Of a stretch of 64,000 bases of DNA, positions 20,501 to 32,680 are shown piece after piece (the stretch's first letter is position 1; every line of letters begins with the position of its first letter). The notes beneath the pieces were generated by a model that saw nothing but the letters and a program-made list of their open reading frames with translations, did no database searches and had not been told where the DNA came from. The stretch spans positions 4,886,568 through 4,950,567 of the forward strand of contig NC_041710.1 of NCBI RefSeq assembly GCF_900700375.1, written 5' to 3'. Source of the DNA: Denticeps clupeoides. Its lineage: Eukaryota > Chordata > Actinopteri > Clupeiformes > Denticipitidae. The position numbers were made by a program, and so were the translations under genes.

Positions 20501-22955
20501 ATGTTCCTGTGGTCTTCAAACATACATGAGGAAAAAAAAAAAAAAACACCAGAAGCATTTCTCACCGAAGCAAAGCTGCCGATCTGTTTGATGTTCTGCT
20601 CGTAGCTTTGCGAGCTAGCAGGCCGACCGGGGGTGCGCCGCGAGTACCAGAAGGTGTAGTTGTACTGGAGTGGGTGCTCCCCTGCTCCTGGTACAACCGC
20701 CTGCAACGAAAACGCACAGTAACGTCACAGTCAGGGGTGCGGCGGCTGGGATTCAGAACAGATGTGAATGGGGGCGGAGCTATCAGCAGGGTTCTTGCAC
20801 ATTTTTACAAAGTAATTTATGACTGTTTAACAACTCTTAAGACAAATTTCCATGATCATATGTCCTTTGAAAGGACGTAAAAGGAGACACGGTGCTGCGG
20901 AGGTGGTTTCACAGCATAAACCCGGCAAAGATACACCAGACCTGCGCTGGTTTTCAATGTCGTAGTTGCAAGCGTAGAAAAACATCTCTCGCACGGGTCT
21001 TACGGGAACTATGTACTTCATGTGTCAGATTTCAGTGCCTTTTCCATGAGTTTGAACGTTTAATTTCATATTCCAAAACTTTGCCAGGCCTGGAAAAATC
21101 CTCTTTTCAAAATCCATGACTTGTCCAGGTTTTAGTGATCCAACTTCCAGCTCAGCTCCAGGTACAACAGTGTGAAAAGGGGACAAGATATTAACTTAAC
21201 AGCCCTCCCTGTGAGTTCGTGTCCAATCACTGGACATTTCCGGACCAACTACAAAGCGAATGGAAAAACCGAAATTCCACCCCTCATTTTAAATATTTAA
21301 CACGTTAAAATAAGACGTTTTGTGATCTGTACGCTCGTGGGAGGACGTGTCCAGGAGCAGAAACCAAGTGTTGTTTCTCGCTTGGGGCAAGATATCCGCT
21401 TAACCTGATTGGCCAGTACGTTCGCAAAAAAACATAAATCTGGTTGGCTGGCACTTGGCAGTGGTGGCCTAGCGGTTAAGGAAGCGGCCCCGTAATCAGA
21501 CGGTTGCTGGTTCGAATCCCGACCCGCCGAGGTGCCACTGAGCAAAAACACCGTCCCCACACACTGCTCCCCGGGCGCCAGTCATGGCTGCCCACTGCTC
21601 ACCAAGGGTGATGGTTAAAAGCAGAGGACACATTTCACCTTGTCACCGGGCCTGAGCTGTCCCACACTCGTCTCGGTAATTGTTTTAAATTATATAAAAA
21701 AAAACATATAAATCTTTAAAAGGAATTGTGATTAATCTTCAATAGACAGTCTTGTTTTTTTTACATTTATGGCATTTATCAGACGCCCTTATCCAGAGCG
21801 ACATACAATCAGTAGTTACAGGGACAGTCCCCCCCTGGAGCAACTTAGGGTTAAGCGTCTTGCTCAGGGACACGATGGTAGTAAGTGGGATTTGAACATT
21901 TACATTTACATTTACAGCATTTATCAGACGCCCTTATCCAGAGCGACATACAATCAGTAGTAACAGGGACAGTCCCACCCTGGAGCAACCCAGGGTTAAG
22001 TGTCTTGCTCAGGGACACGATGGTAGTAAGTGGGATTTGAACCTGGCGAGTGTGTAAACCCGCTAGGCTACTACCATCCACAGCACTTGTGTCCTGCATA
22101 TTTGTTGGTTTCACGCCTCTACCAGTGACTGCACAAATCTCGATGGTAAGCCGGTTCTGGAATCTCAGGCGTCTACCAAGAAAGACCAGGACATTCTTTC
22201 ACCACCAAAAAAAAAAAAAAAAACAGCATGCTGGTCCACATCAATCACCTACTAACACACACACACACACACCTTTTTCTTGGTGGTGTTTGCGTCCTTC
22301 TCCTCCTCTTCGTTTTTTTCCTTTTCACAGTCTTTCGGTGAGCCGCCGTCCTGGTCGTGGTCTCCACTGTCGTCATCTTTAAGTCTGCAGGGGAGCAGCA
22401 GGAAAACTGTCACCACGTTGCCGGCCGACACGTGGTTTTGGGGGGATAATCAGCCATAAAATGCAATTGATTTTTTTTTATAAATAAAGAGCAAGAGCGC
22501 GGTCCACATCGCAGAAATGCATGGAGAAAGGTTAAAGGTTAAAAGGTGAGGTCACGACCCAACGCCCCAGATTAGAGCCGGGCTCCCGCTGCGGTGCAGG
22601 GTTCATGTTGGAAGGAGGGGGGGCCGAGAAGAGGAGTCCGGTCGCCGCCCCGGTCGCATCTGCCGCGGTCTCTCGCACGCACTTGAGCCCGGGGACTCGA
22701 CGCGGGCCTGGAGGCCGTTCCGGGGCTCCGCGGCGGCCCGCCTCACGCCGGCGGCCGGGTGGTCCGGAGGAGCCGAGTCGGCCGGACAGGTAAAGCGGGG
22801 AGGCGGGGGCCGCGACCGGGGACACGCCTCTCGCAGGCGCCGCGAAAAGGGCAGAAAAAGAGACAGAAAGGGACGACGGGAAATATACAAAAGGGGAAAA
22901 GAAGGCGCCGCGCACGGCGGGCTCGGCGTACTCACGCGTCGAACTTGTTGTTCAT
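17597..22955 (-). CDS. eif4e2: eukaryotic translation initiation factor 4E type 2 (4EHP)
   Basis: Cap-binding protein of the 4E family. It competes with eIF4E for the mRNA cap but binds eIF4G poorly, so it represses translation, in known cases with GIGYF2. Exons, high to low: 22936-22955, 22273-22384, 20566-20700, 18698-18802, 18375-18527, 17746-17882 and 17597-17645. They sum to 711 nt, giving 236 residues. It starts MNNKFDALKDDDSGDHDQ, as in vertebrate 4EHP. An acidic and lysine-rich linker follows, then HPLQYNYTFWYSRR, VEQFWRFYSHM, GIKPMWEDDA (cap-stacking Trp at about 123), KWIIRLRKGLASRCWEN, EEICGAVVSVRFQ and NLPPNTIMEYKTHTDSIK. The last exon adds AWEDFHGLVNASGGR. The TAA directly after SIK lies inside the gtaag donor, so intron retention would end the protein there. 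Confidence 0.95.
19181..19361 (-). repeat. SINE family B inside the Tc1-like element
   Basis: Reverse copy: catttatcagacgcccttat to cactaggctactatgg. Confidence 0.9.
19798..20047 (+). repeat. SINE family A inside the Tc1-like element
   Basis: Full-length copy with a small duplication (gaggtgccactg) after the B box, the same as in the copy at 48,968. Confidence 0.9.
21457..21655 (+). repeat. SINE family A, 3' truncated
   Basis: Head gcagtggtggcctagcgg, B box ggttcgaatcc; the copy stops after catttcaccttgtcacc. In eif4e2 intron 2. Confidence 0.9.
21760..21897 (-). repeat. SINE family B, truncated, abutting a second copy
   Basis: Begins ttacatttatggcatttatc and ends abruptly at gggatttgaa, where the next copy starts. 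Confidence 0.85.
21898..22080 (-). repeat. SINE family B, inserted in or abutting the previous copy
   Basis: Begins acatttacatttacagcatt and ends ggctactaccatcc. The head-to-tail arrangement suggests insertion of one copy into another. Confidence 0.85.
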
Positions 22956-23110
22956 GCTTTTCTGGGGGTGGGCGCCTGTGCTCGGAAGTCCGACCGACGG
23001 CAGAACCCGCAGATCCCGCGGCGGCGGCGGCGGCGCGCGCGACTGCTGGCGTGCACGCGCGGCGTTGACGCACATGGCGCGCCCGTCTCCCGCCGGCCGG
23101 TACCGAGGCG
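22530..23110. promoter_or_regulatory. GC-rich CpG island at the eif4e2 start
   Basis: Dense CpG, including runs of cgg, surrounds the first coding exon (22936-22955). No TATA box is seen. This fits a constitutive promoter. The open frames through it are composition artefacts. Confidence 0.75.
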
Positions 23111-23112
23111 TC

Positions 23113-23530
23113 GCGGGGAGTGGGTTCGAACCCCGCTTACTAGCGTCGTTGTCCCTGAGTGTCCCCAGGGGGAGGACCGTCCCTGTAACTACTGACTGTA
23201 AGTTGCTCTGGTGTTAGGGTGTTAGTAGCACACTCGCCTGTGAACCAGAAGACCCAGGTTCAAATCCCACTTACTACCATTGTGTCCCTGAGCAAGACAC
23301 TTAACCCTAAGTTGCTCCAGGGGGACTGTCCCTGTAACTACTGATTTTAAGTCGCTCTGGATAAGGGAGTCTGATAAATGCTGTAAATGTAAATGGATAA
23401 GGCATCTGATAAATGCTGTAGATGTAAATGTGTCTCTGAGCAGGACATCGAACTCTGATTGTCCCCAGGGGGGGACTGTCCCTGTCACTACTGACTGTAA
23501 GTCGCTCTGGATAAGGGCGTCTGATAAATG
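23113..23530 (+). repeat. tandem group of three family B SINE pieces
   Basis: 23,113-23,215 is a copy lacking its head. 23,218-23,394 is near full length. 23,394-23,530 is a tail-rich fragment. The group starts about 160 bases upstream of the eif4e2 start codon. Confidence 0.85.
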
Positions 23531-23607
23531 TGTAAAAAAAAAAAGTAAAAATGTTCGGCAGTCATTGGTTCATCCATGTTTGGTTTGTTAAAGACATGCA
23601 CTAACAA

Positions 23608-23805
23608 ATGACATTTACATTTACAGAATTTATCACACGCCCTTATCCAGAGCAACTTACAATCAGTAGTTACAGGGACAGTCCCCCTGGAGCAACTCAG
23701 GGTTAAGTGTCTTGCTCAGGGACACAATGGCAGCAAGTGGGATTTGAACCCGGGTCTTCTGGTTTATAGGCGAGTGTGTTACCCACTAGGCTACTACCAC
23801 CCAAA
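23608..23805 (-). repeat. SINE family B, full length
   Basis: Reverse copy: acatttacatttacagaatt to actaggctactaccaccc. Confidence 0.95.
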
Positions 23806-24914
23806 TGACACGTTCAGACTTTTTAACTGTCATTTTATAAGCATATAACCTCGTTGTCACGTTATGATCCTTATTTTGTTTTTTTGTGGGGTTTTTTTTT
23901 TGTTAAGAAAGTAGGAAAAAATACCTCAATAAAAGTTATTATTATTACCAAAAGTAGCAAAAAAGGAAAAAAATTGCACATAAAGCCATGATAAAAACGA
24001 GATTCCAAACCTGTTCTGTTTATACGGACAAAAAAAGCACAATTTCATGAAACAACATTTATTCAGACAGTGACCCATCTGTGGACATCTCGTTTTTTTT
24101 GCCAGATTCATGGAGATGGGTGCTGTTTTTTTTTTTTTTTTTTTTTATTCTTTTGGCATGGTCAATCAGCCAAAGGTCCCTCCCATGGCTCTCAACCCCT
24201 TTATTATTGGGCTAATTGAGGGGTCTTCCCTCAACCTGCTCCCGCACTGGCCCACAATGGATCGGTTTCCTAACCATGGAATGAGGGACCGGCTGCCGTG
24301 AAAAAGATCAGAGTAGGATGAGAATGGCAGTCGGCACGCAGCTGGGACCCGCGGGACGTCCCGCTATGGGCCGCGTCCCCTCAGCCGCGAGACATTAGCA
24401 GCCATGCGTGCCGAGTCCAGAATCCAGTGCGGCTACTTCCAAAGAGCCTCCCTTTGTGGCGCTGACACTCCCCCAGTGTCCAGATCCCCCTTTGAAAGCT
24501 ACATACTCCCACGAAAAAGCCCACCCCAACTCATCTGCTTGCACTTCAAAGTGGGGAACTAACGCAGAGTCCTGTCATCGGGTTGAAGGTGATGCTGGGG
24601 GAGGAGGGGGTGTTCTGGAATTGCTGGAGCCGGGCCAGGAGCCGAAGCATCGTGGGTGCAGCCGAACCCGGGCCCCGTGAGCTCCCTCGATGAGAGAGGT
24701 CTTTGTTCCGGAGTCGCCGGACGAACGGGGGCCCTTCAATCCGGCCTGTTTGTTTACACCGCAGAGTCACGTCGTCCCCCATTAGCGCCGGGGCAGCGGA
24801 TGGGCTGTGATGTGCTGGACCATGCATGGGCCCACGTCCTGCTAGAGCCTCCTACTCAAGGGGAGGCGGCGACACACACGAGTCTCTTCCAGCCACGGAA
24901 AGGCTGCACCATGG
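23806..24914. other. eif4e2-capn10 intergenic region and capn10 3' UTR
   Basis: AT-rich at first, with a 23-base T run at 24,127, then a unique GC-rich stretch at 24,300-24,900 that is probably capn10 3' UTR. No other gene is seen. The small open frames are not convincing. Confidence 0.5.
24058..24063 (-). terminator. candidate poly(A) signal of capn10
   Basis: tttatt on the plus strand reads AATAAA on the minus strand, about 850 bases after the capn10 stop codon. Confidence 0.4.
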
Positions 24915-27900
24915 CTAACTGCGCATCACCGAGATATAAGAAACCTAATCCAACAGAGACAGGGAGAGTGGGAGAAGAAGAGTAACTCAGATTGACATAA
25001 CTCCTGGCAAATATTAAATAGGTACAAAAAATTTCTTCCGTCCATTTATGCTCTACACTCACTTATCAAGCTCAGGGTCATGGGATGCCTGGCATAGTCC
25101 AGCTAAAGGTTTAGCAAGGCAAGTAGCAAAGAGATGTTGGCCAAAAAATGTTGGGACAGACCCCCTGATGACCATCTAAGATGCATTACATATTGTGGTC
25201 ACTGAGCCCTATAGGCTGGTTCAACACTGCCCCCTACTGGCCACAAGATTTATCACCAGCAAAGTGTCATATTTCATCCCAAAAATGGATTCTAAGTGTA
25301 TTTCTTATCAATATACAGTACAGGCCAAAAGTTTTGATACACATTCTCATTCAATGTGGTTTCATGACCATTTACGTTGGTAGATTCTCACTGAAGGCAT
25401 CACAACTATGAATGAACACACGTGGAGTTATGTACTTCACAAAAAGTGGAGACCTGACCTCCACAGTCACCGGACCTGAACCCAATCCAGATGGTTTGGG
25501 GTGAGCTGTTCCGCAGAGTGAAGGCAAAGGGGCCAAAAAGTGCTTAAAAAGCAGTAATCAGAGCAAAGATTGGCTATTTTGAAGAAACTAGAATATAAAA
25601 CATGTTTTCAGTTATTTCACCTTTTTTTGTTAAGTACATAACTCCACATGTGTTCATTCATAGTTTTGATGCCTTCAGTGAGAATCTACCAACGTAAATG
25701 GTCATGAAAATAAAGAGAACACATTGAATGAGAAAATGTGTCCAAACTTTTGGAAACTGTAGGTTAATTCGGTGGATGTGCAAAAAAAAAAAACAGTGCT
25801 CACCTCCTGTATGACCTGCCCAAGCTGTTCCTGACTCTTAACCACTTTCCTGTGGAAAGCACATGTGTAAACATTACAAATTTCACCAACACCTTAATTA
25901 CTATTCAAAACAAAGGTCTGGTTATGAGGCATCATATAGGCACCACTAGCAGCGGGATTGAGGGCGTGGGTTGAAGCTACACGTGGCCCATCTGGACCAA
26001 TGCTAAAGAAGAGCTAGGGTGGCAAATATTTTTTAGAAATAAAGTGTGTATTGGGGTTTGTAGCCGCAGACCACGGAGCAAGGTAGCGCGAGGTGGCCCG
26101 TGCTGGTGGACGGGTTTGTATGCATCGTTCACCGGGCAAGGAGATGGCGTCGGGGTGCACCGATAGAAAGCTGGCAGGCTTGGGTCCCGCATGCTTCTAT
26201 TGCTTCGGCTTGCAATAAAAGTTGCACTACAGCTGGGCATACACTTTGATAACTCCTGGAGTCCGGCCGAACCACAGTGTACATGATGTACGAGCACTGA
26301 TTCATCCCAGGACACAGTATCGAAGAATATCGAAGAACCCTGTTTGAAGTCCGTCGCATGTGCAAACCCACAACTCAAGTTCAAGTAGCATCACATGGAA
26401 CCTCTGCCCGTAGAGCTGCGGCCGCAACACACACAAACCCACTTATCATGACAACGACGACGGGGAGAAATGTTGGGACAAGATATTTATAGTGATAAAT
26501 CAAGTTGAATTTTGTGGGGTTTTATTCCCCCCTCTTTCTAAAGTGTGGCCATACGCACTGCCGGCTCTTTTTGGATTGTTCTACGCACAAAATGGTGCGA
26601 ATGATGCTTTGTTCAGCATCACTTCTACTGTGGGTTTTTTTTTTTTTTTTTTTTTTTTTTAAGTCGCACAGTTTGAGTTGGGTCTTCACCCCACTTTACC
26701 TCGGAATCCTGCGAGCCCAGGTGAGCGTGAACTCGCCGGCGAGGTCAGGGTGGTAGGTGGAGGGGATGACTGCGTACGCTCCGGCCTGCAGGCTGCAGTC
26801 CAAAGTGACCTCATGGGTGTAGCAGTGAGGCACGCAGCTGGCAACAGGATCCATATCGGTTAAGGCCATGGGCTCATCCTGACTTTCACGTACCTGGTAA
26901 CACAAAGCAGACTGGGTTACGTGTTTCCCCTCATACACTCGCCTATGAACCAGACGACCACAAAGTCACAGGTTCAAACCACGCTTCCTACCACCTTCCT
27001 CTTTAAAGAATATTTAGATTAACTTGTAACCTTCTTATTGTCTGACTTGTGTATAGAAACTACAACAGAGTGAATAAAAAGATTGTATTCATAGTTGGGG
27101 GTCCTATTGAACCAGAACTATTCACTTCAAGCACGTTGTAAGTCGTTCTGGATAAGGCCGTCAATGCCTTAAATGACCGTTGTCCCTGAGCAAGACATTA
27201 AACCCTGAGTGTCTCCAGGGGGTCTGTCCCTATAACTACTGACTGCTACTGACTACTGATAAGAGATTCTGATAAATGCTGTAAATGTAAACATGAATTT
27301 ACATTTCTTGGTGAGCACCTACAAATTATCCAGTATGAGTAACTATCACTCGTCCTCTAAAAATCCTGCAAAGAAATTAGATGTCTAACCTTATAAACAT
27401 GAAAGCCGATGGCCTGGAAGGCAGAAGGAGGACAATTCTGACGCAGCGTGACCCTGATATTGGTGCCACCTGGGTCATAGGTCACAGTCAGGGGGTGCCT
27501 GGGGTTTTGACTGTGGGAAGAAAAGTTTCTGCTGCCTCCAGCAGACAGGCCAGGTACCCAGGATCCATGGCAGCTGGTGCTCTCCCACTCTCCCTCCACA
27601 TCATTGGGTAGCGCTGGATCCCTCACCTTCATTGCACTGAAAGATGTAATAACTGTTAATAGATCCACCATGTTTCACCTTAAATAAGTTTTTCTAATAT
27701 TACTTAACTATCTGCAATGCATACTTTGCATAATGGATTATATATCTAAATATATACACACACACATACATACACATGTATATACACCCACACACACAAT
27801 TTTGGCATCTTAACACAACAAAATACCCATGTTTTATTTATTATGCAAATGATTACTAATTATTTAGCATAAAACATTTTCTGAATATGCAGTTGTGGAC

Positions 27901-30900
27901 TGAGGTTTTCCACATGATTTTAGTTTTGCAGTGCAAATGTTTCTCTAGACTATAAGAAGAAGGAAAGATCATCCACGGAAGAGATATGTCCTTTCCATAA
28001 TTCACTAAATATTTAATACCTTTACACTTCTACTCCAGTTCCTCTTTTGCACCAGTAGGGGTCAGGAATACAGTCAGTTTAGCAACATGTGGAAGCAGCA
28101 AATTGATAAAATGTGATGCACAAACCCTTTTCGTGCCTCGGCAAACAGGACTGACCACAGCAGGATCACACATGCCAGAGCAGGGCTAGAACAGCTGTCT
28201 GTGTGTTTGGACTGACCACATCCCGGTTGGGTAGAAATGAAGAAGTGGTGCAACTGAACTGGAGCGTCCCCGCCCCAATGAGCCGACCTCCAGAAAATAA
28301 ACTGAGGGTAAATGAGCTAAGGTCTCTGCAGCTGGAGTCTGGTGTCTTTACTGACCTGAGTGCAGTGGGGCTGGAGGAGTAGACCCTCAGCAGGAAACTG
28401 CCCTGGGCGCCCTTCTGGAATGTGCTGGGCACAATCAGGTAGAACCCAGCGCCGAGCTGGGCCCGGAGCACGACCTCCCGCTCGTACGCATGTGTGGCTG
28501 TGCAGGCACAAGGTGGCTTACTCAGCGTCTGGGAAAGGTTGAAGTGCTTCTTCTCCACCTGTGAGGACACAAAACAGACACATTAAATTCATATGTATGA
28601 ATGCAAATTTATGGCAAAACAGAAGGAAAAACAGAAACTTAAATATATGAATACAACATTGTCTAATGTTGTCACAATGTTTTGCAGTGTATCTTTTTTT
28701 TTTTTATTTCAAATTACATCTATTGCAGTCTCGGATCGTTCTTTATCCAATGACTGACCAGTGTGATTATTATACCAAGCATTCCATATTTTCACATAAA
28801 ATATTGTCAAAAATCTGTTGAGACACCGCTACATTTATGGCTTTGACTGCAACATCACCCCAACCATATGATGTAATATCTTATAATATGAGAAGTGATT
28901 ACACATTCAACTTTTTTTTTCACCTTCCACATGTGGAGTCCAATGGCCTGGTAGTGTGGGTGGTTCAGGGTGCTGTCTGCTGCTGGGACCTTCACTCCTC
29001 TCTGTCCACTGTCCCTGGCTGTGCTGTGCTGTAGTAGGCACACCAGCACCTCTCCCACCTCACTTGCTTTTAGCCAGAACTTGGGGTTGCTGCTGTAGCT
29101 GCTGTTGTTACGGCAACCGCCCGCTGAGTGCCCTTTGACCCAGTGCCCAGTTAAATGCTGGCTGTATGGAAGGGCTGCACCTGTATGGGAAAAGTGTCCC
29201 CCAGTTCATGTCATTTGTTGTTGGGTCTGTAAATAATTGCCGATTATACTTGAAATAATGCAATATTGTTGGTAAATATTAAGCATATGAAGGGTGTCAG
29301 GTATCAATTTATATTGATCAAAATGAGCCTTTTGCAGTGCTGTGTTGCATATATAAATGGCATTAACGTGAGGTGGAAAGGTGAGTACCAGTGTAAATGC
29401 TCTGGACGTGGCCGTTGCCACTGATGGGATATCCAACCGTGACTTCATCAAAATCCTTTTGCATCTCTGTCGCGTCCACCCAAAACTCGCCCTGCTCCGC
29501 TTGCCCAAGCAGGTCTCGAGCACAGGACGTCTCCAGATTTTTCCATCCAGCCCCACTTGCAACACAGAAGAATACAATCAGCAACCTAAATGGGGGGGAA
29601 TTGTGCTCCACATCCAAGCAGGTCAATCATGTCAGCACTTCCAGTATTTGCAATATGTTGTCTGGTAGCAGTGGCTGAAGCATTTCACTGCATATCATAC
29701 CGTGTATGTGACAAATAAAATTTGAATTTGAATTAATGAGTGGCTGAGGAAAAATGACACCAGGTCCTTTCTGGAGTGACAGTCACTATGAGGAACTACG
29801 GCCCCGCGTGAAGTTGCCCAAACGCAAATATTACGGCAGCCTCTGCGGGCGGAAAATCCCTTTTTGTAGCTGCGGGGCCATTACGGCTACTGTATTTTCC
29901 ATCCAAAGGAATGAAGGTGTGGTTTTCAATGTCAACAGATTCAAGGAAGTTCGCAAAATCGTTCAAGAGATCAAAGTTAAAATCTTCCCGTAAGTTTGCT
30001 AGAATTCATGCAGGTGTCATATATGTCTGGTAAAAGTGGCAAAACCAGTTTGTTAAAGTTAAATAATCCAAGATGGCAAATCCTGCCAATCAGCGTCTTG
30101 CAACCAGCACCCAACATCACCAAATTCTATTTTATATAGTGCATTGCATGAAGCACACGTAGAATAAATCCACGGTCTTATCAGGCGATGCCATCTTTAT
30201 TCGTTCATATGCAAAGATTTATAAATCAATACAAGTTGTACTGGCGGGAAACTGGTAATATTTTTTACGTCAATTCCATATTAGACGCACTTACTTCTCA
30301 GCCCAAACCCCATCCCAACATCTCCGACCCCATGGATTTTTGATCTTCAGCAGACATTTAGTTTGCCCAGAAACTGTCCGCACTTCTCTCCAGTCCACCA
30401 TGCTCATGGCGTGGTACTGTCCCAACTCACCAACACCTGCGGGACAAAGCCAGTGTCAAAAACCTGATGTCCATGTCACAAAACTCAAAGAATACCGGAG
30501 TAAAGTTACTTTACTTTACTTTACTTTATTTGGCAGACGCTTTTATCCAAAGCGACTTACAATGGGAAGACACCAGCAATTCTCGTTCGATTTCTATAGA
30601 ATATCAAGTATACAAACTAAGAGCCCTGATAAGGCTTAGACTTGTCATTGAAGAGCATGCTCGGAGAGTGTTGGGTGCTAGACTAAGAAAAATTATAATG
30701 TATTTATACATTTTGTATTTGTTTGTTCAATGTGTATGCATGTGTATGTGTTAAATTTGTCTGTAATATTTTGGAATAAGAGGGTTTTCACCTTCTTCTT
30801 AAAAGTGGTGATAAAGTGAAAGTGACACACACCACAGCTCAACACAGAGTGAAGTGTGTCCTCTGCATTTAACCCGTCCCCTTAGTGAGCAGTGGGCAGC

Positions 30901-32680
30901 CGTGAAAGATGACCGAAGAGCACTGTGTGGGGACTTTGGTGGCACCTTGGTGGGTCGGAATTTTAACTCTGTTTCCTTACCGGCTAAGCCACCGCTGCCC
31001 CATAAAAGGACAGTTTTCAATGGCATCTACTGTACACAAAGCAATTATAAATGTCCTATTTCTGCTTGAAAATTCCCAGGGAGGTGACATTCGACACCCT
31101 TAGATCACTCGTTCAACACTTCCTGTTCTGTGCGTTTTTCAACAAGCTTTGCAGCGAGTGAAAGGCCGGGCGCATAACGGAACACAAGCTGCCTATAAAA
31201 ACGTGATTATATTGACCCACAGTGCAATCTAATGAGTTATGATTCCACAACAGAATGGAGAATGAAAAAAGGACCTAAAGACAACGCGGTAGAAGGTCTG
31301 ATCTGTGGAGAGAGCTGGCAGAGGGGCGGATTTGGCACATTCCATTTATGTTATTATTTTTTAAAATGATGCGCACTGTAACGGCGATATGGTTTTTGGT
31401 ACGCTGCTGTATCCAGTGCCAGTATTTGCCATTACTTCTACCCCATACCTCGTGAAGAACTGTACACAGAGCAGCTGAGGGCACAACCGTCTCTTGCCAG
31501 CTGAGGTAGGTTCCTCAGAGTGAGAGGTCGGTCATCGCTGCCCTTCTCCGCCTTCTCCTCCTCTTCCTCCTCCTCGTCTCTGGAACCTCTCAGCTTCCAG
31601 CGCTCGGCCACGCCGCCGCTCAGGTCCACCAGCGCCTCGCAGACCTGCCCAGCCCACAGACACTCGTACGAGCCGCGCAGCCTGGCCGCGTGGGTGACAA
31701 GGCGTTCCTAGTTAACTCCACAGGATCCTTCGTTCGCGTCAAGTTCAGAATTACTCACTTAGCATAAGCTTTCTCCAGCAGGGCGACCCAGAATGCAGCA
31801 GGACTGAGGCACCGGGAGAAGCACGGCTTGCTGTTGATGCAGGGAAGGCGGTCGTCCACTTTGACCTCCACCCATGTGCCCCTCTGCCAGAAGTTGAACA
31901 GGAAAGCCCCTCTGTAGCCCCACTCTCCCCACTGAGGCTGATCAGGGGGGATAACCTGATGGTTAACAAAGGGCAAAGGTCATGCAACAGTCTCTCTCAT
32001 ATATATATATATATAAAGCCAGGACCACTCTTCTCTTTCAGAAAGCATATTTTTTTTAAGATGTACCTTCCTCATCAAATGGTCATTCTGCAGCAGCATG
32101 CTGCATGCACACAGCAGCCAGCAGTCTCCCAAGACGCCTTGCTTTGCATGGGCCTGTGCAGAGTCATCGGGAAACAGGCGCGGGGTTTGGCAGATCTCCT
32201 GCAAGCGGTGAAAAAATGACGGTCATTGTGAAACACTGCACCACAGCACACGGTGACACAGTGAAATTTGTCCTCTGCTATTAAACCATCACCCTTGGTG
32301 AGCAGTGGGCAGCTGTGACGGGCGCCGGGGAGCAGGGTATGGGGGATGGTACCTTGAACAAGGGGACCCCAGTGGCACCTTGGTGGTTTGAGATTACAAA
32401 GCTTCTTTACATGCTAGGCCACCGCTCACGAATGAATTAAATCCACGTGGTCAGGTAGGGGTGGAACACATCTAATACCACAGAGTAGCTTTCTGGCATC
32501 CATCGCTCCCTGGAAGAGGCACCAATAAAAACCTCATTACCTCATTACCTGTGGGCGGAGCCAGGCGATTTCCCCCCGCAGCGCGGAGATGGGTGTGGCC
32601 AGGTCCGAGAACAGGGAAGAGTCCTGGGCCGGGAAATCCGCATCCTCAAACGGCGCGTGACCCTCAGCCTCCAGCGCCAT
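24915..32680 (-). CDS. capn10: calpain-10
   Basis: Atypical cytosolic cysteine protease with a CysPc domain, two C2-like (domain III) repeats and no EF-hand domain. Exons, high to low: 32549-32680, 32067-32198, 31759-31955, 31449-31681, 30295-30436, 29389-29555, 28924-29180, 28356-28558, 27390-27636, 26700-26893, 25804-25849 and 24915-24944. They sum to 1,980 nt, giving 659 residues; human is about 672. It starts [20 protein letters not shown]. The catalytic Cys70 is in [14 protein letters not shown], His240 in [12 protein letters not shown] and Asn265 in [10 protein letters not shown]; the human residues are C73, H238 and N263. Domain III repeats show [39 protein letters not shown] and [17 protein letters not shown]. 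The last exon encodes only VSYISVMRS, against VSFMAVMK- in mammals. A Glu-rich run in exon 4 (near residue 185) is not found in the mammalian protein as I recall it. Confidence 0.95.
25313..25762. mobile_element. Tc1-like element with roughly 100-bp inverted ends, internally deleted
   Basis: The left arm (ttctcactgaaggcatcaca, gaacacacgtggagttatgt) and the right arm (acataactccacatgtgttc, gatgccttcagtgagaat) are long inverted repeats. TA-cagta ends are visible. Only scraps of transposase remain between them. It belongs to the same family as 35,822-36,320 and lies in the last capn10 intron. Confidence 0.85.
26930..27293 (+). repeat. SINE family B split by a family C fragment
   Basis: The head (cactcgcctatgaaccagac, caggttcaaacc) is at 26,935-26,990 and the tail (gtccctgagcaagacattaa to aatgctgtaaatgtaaa) at 27,180-27,293. 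Between them, from 27,087, lies tgtattcatagttgggggtc to taagtcgttctggataagg, a family C body. Confidence 0.7.
29680..29735 (+). repeat. LINE/SINE 3' tail fragment
   Basis: gtgtatgtgacaaataaaat followed by ttgaatttgaatt repeats, a typical 3' end of fish LINEs. In capn10 intron 5. Confidence 0.55.
30505..30650 (-). repeat. SINE tail of another family
   Basis: tttactttactttatttggc then agacgcttttatccaaagcg: the 3' domain widespread in fish SINEs, with a different body from families A to C. Confidence 0.6.
30812..31003 (-). repeat. SINE family A, diverged
   Basis: Reverse copy in capn10 intron 4: tcctctgcatttaacccgtc to gctaagccaccgctgcccc. Confidence 0.85.
31520..31600 (-). other. Glu-rich coding insertion in capn10 exon 4
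   Basis: A ctc/cct run on the plus strand encodes seven consecutive Glu, then [13 protein letters not shown], inside the protease domain linker. The purine run looks like coding-repeat expansion. Confidence 0.7.
32222..32428 (-). repeat. SINE family A, diverged
   Basis: Reverse copy in capn10 intron 1: cattgtgaaacactgcacca to atgctaggccaccgctc. Confidence 0.85.

Noticed and set aside
22532-23217. Several long open frames on both strands in the GC-rich block.
   Set aside because: They overlap the eif4e2 first exon and promoter in wrong frames. High GC removes stop codons; residue composition is Arg/Pro/Gly-biased.
29754-29993. 79-codon plus-strand open frame in capn10 intron 5, with Lys/Arg-rich sequence.
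   Set aside because: No family features, no splice or promoter context, and it sits next to a LINE tail. Probably chance or an old repeat.
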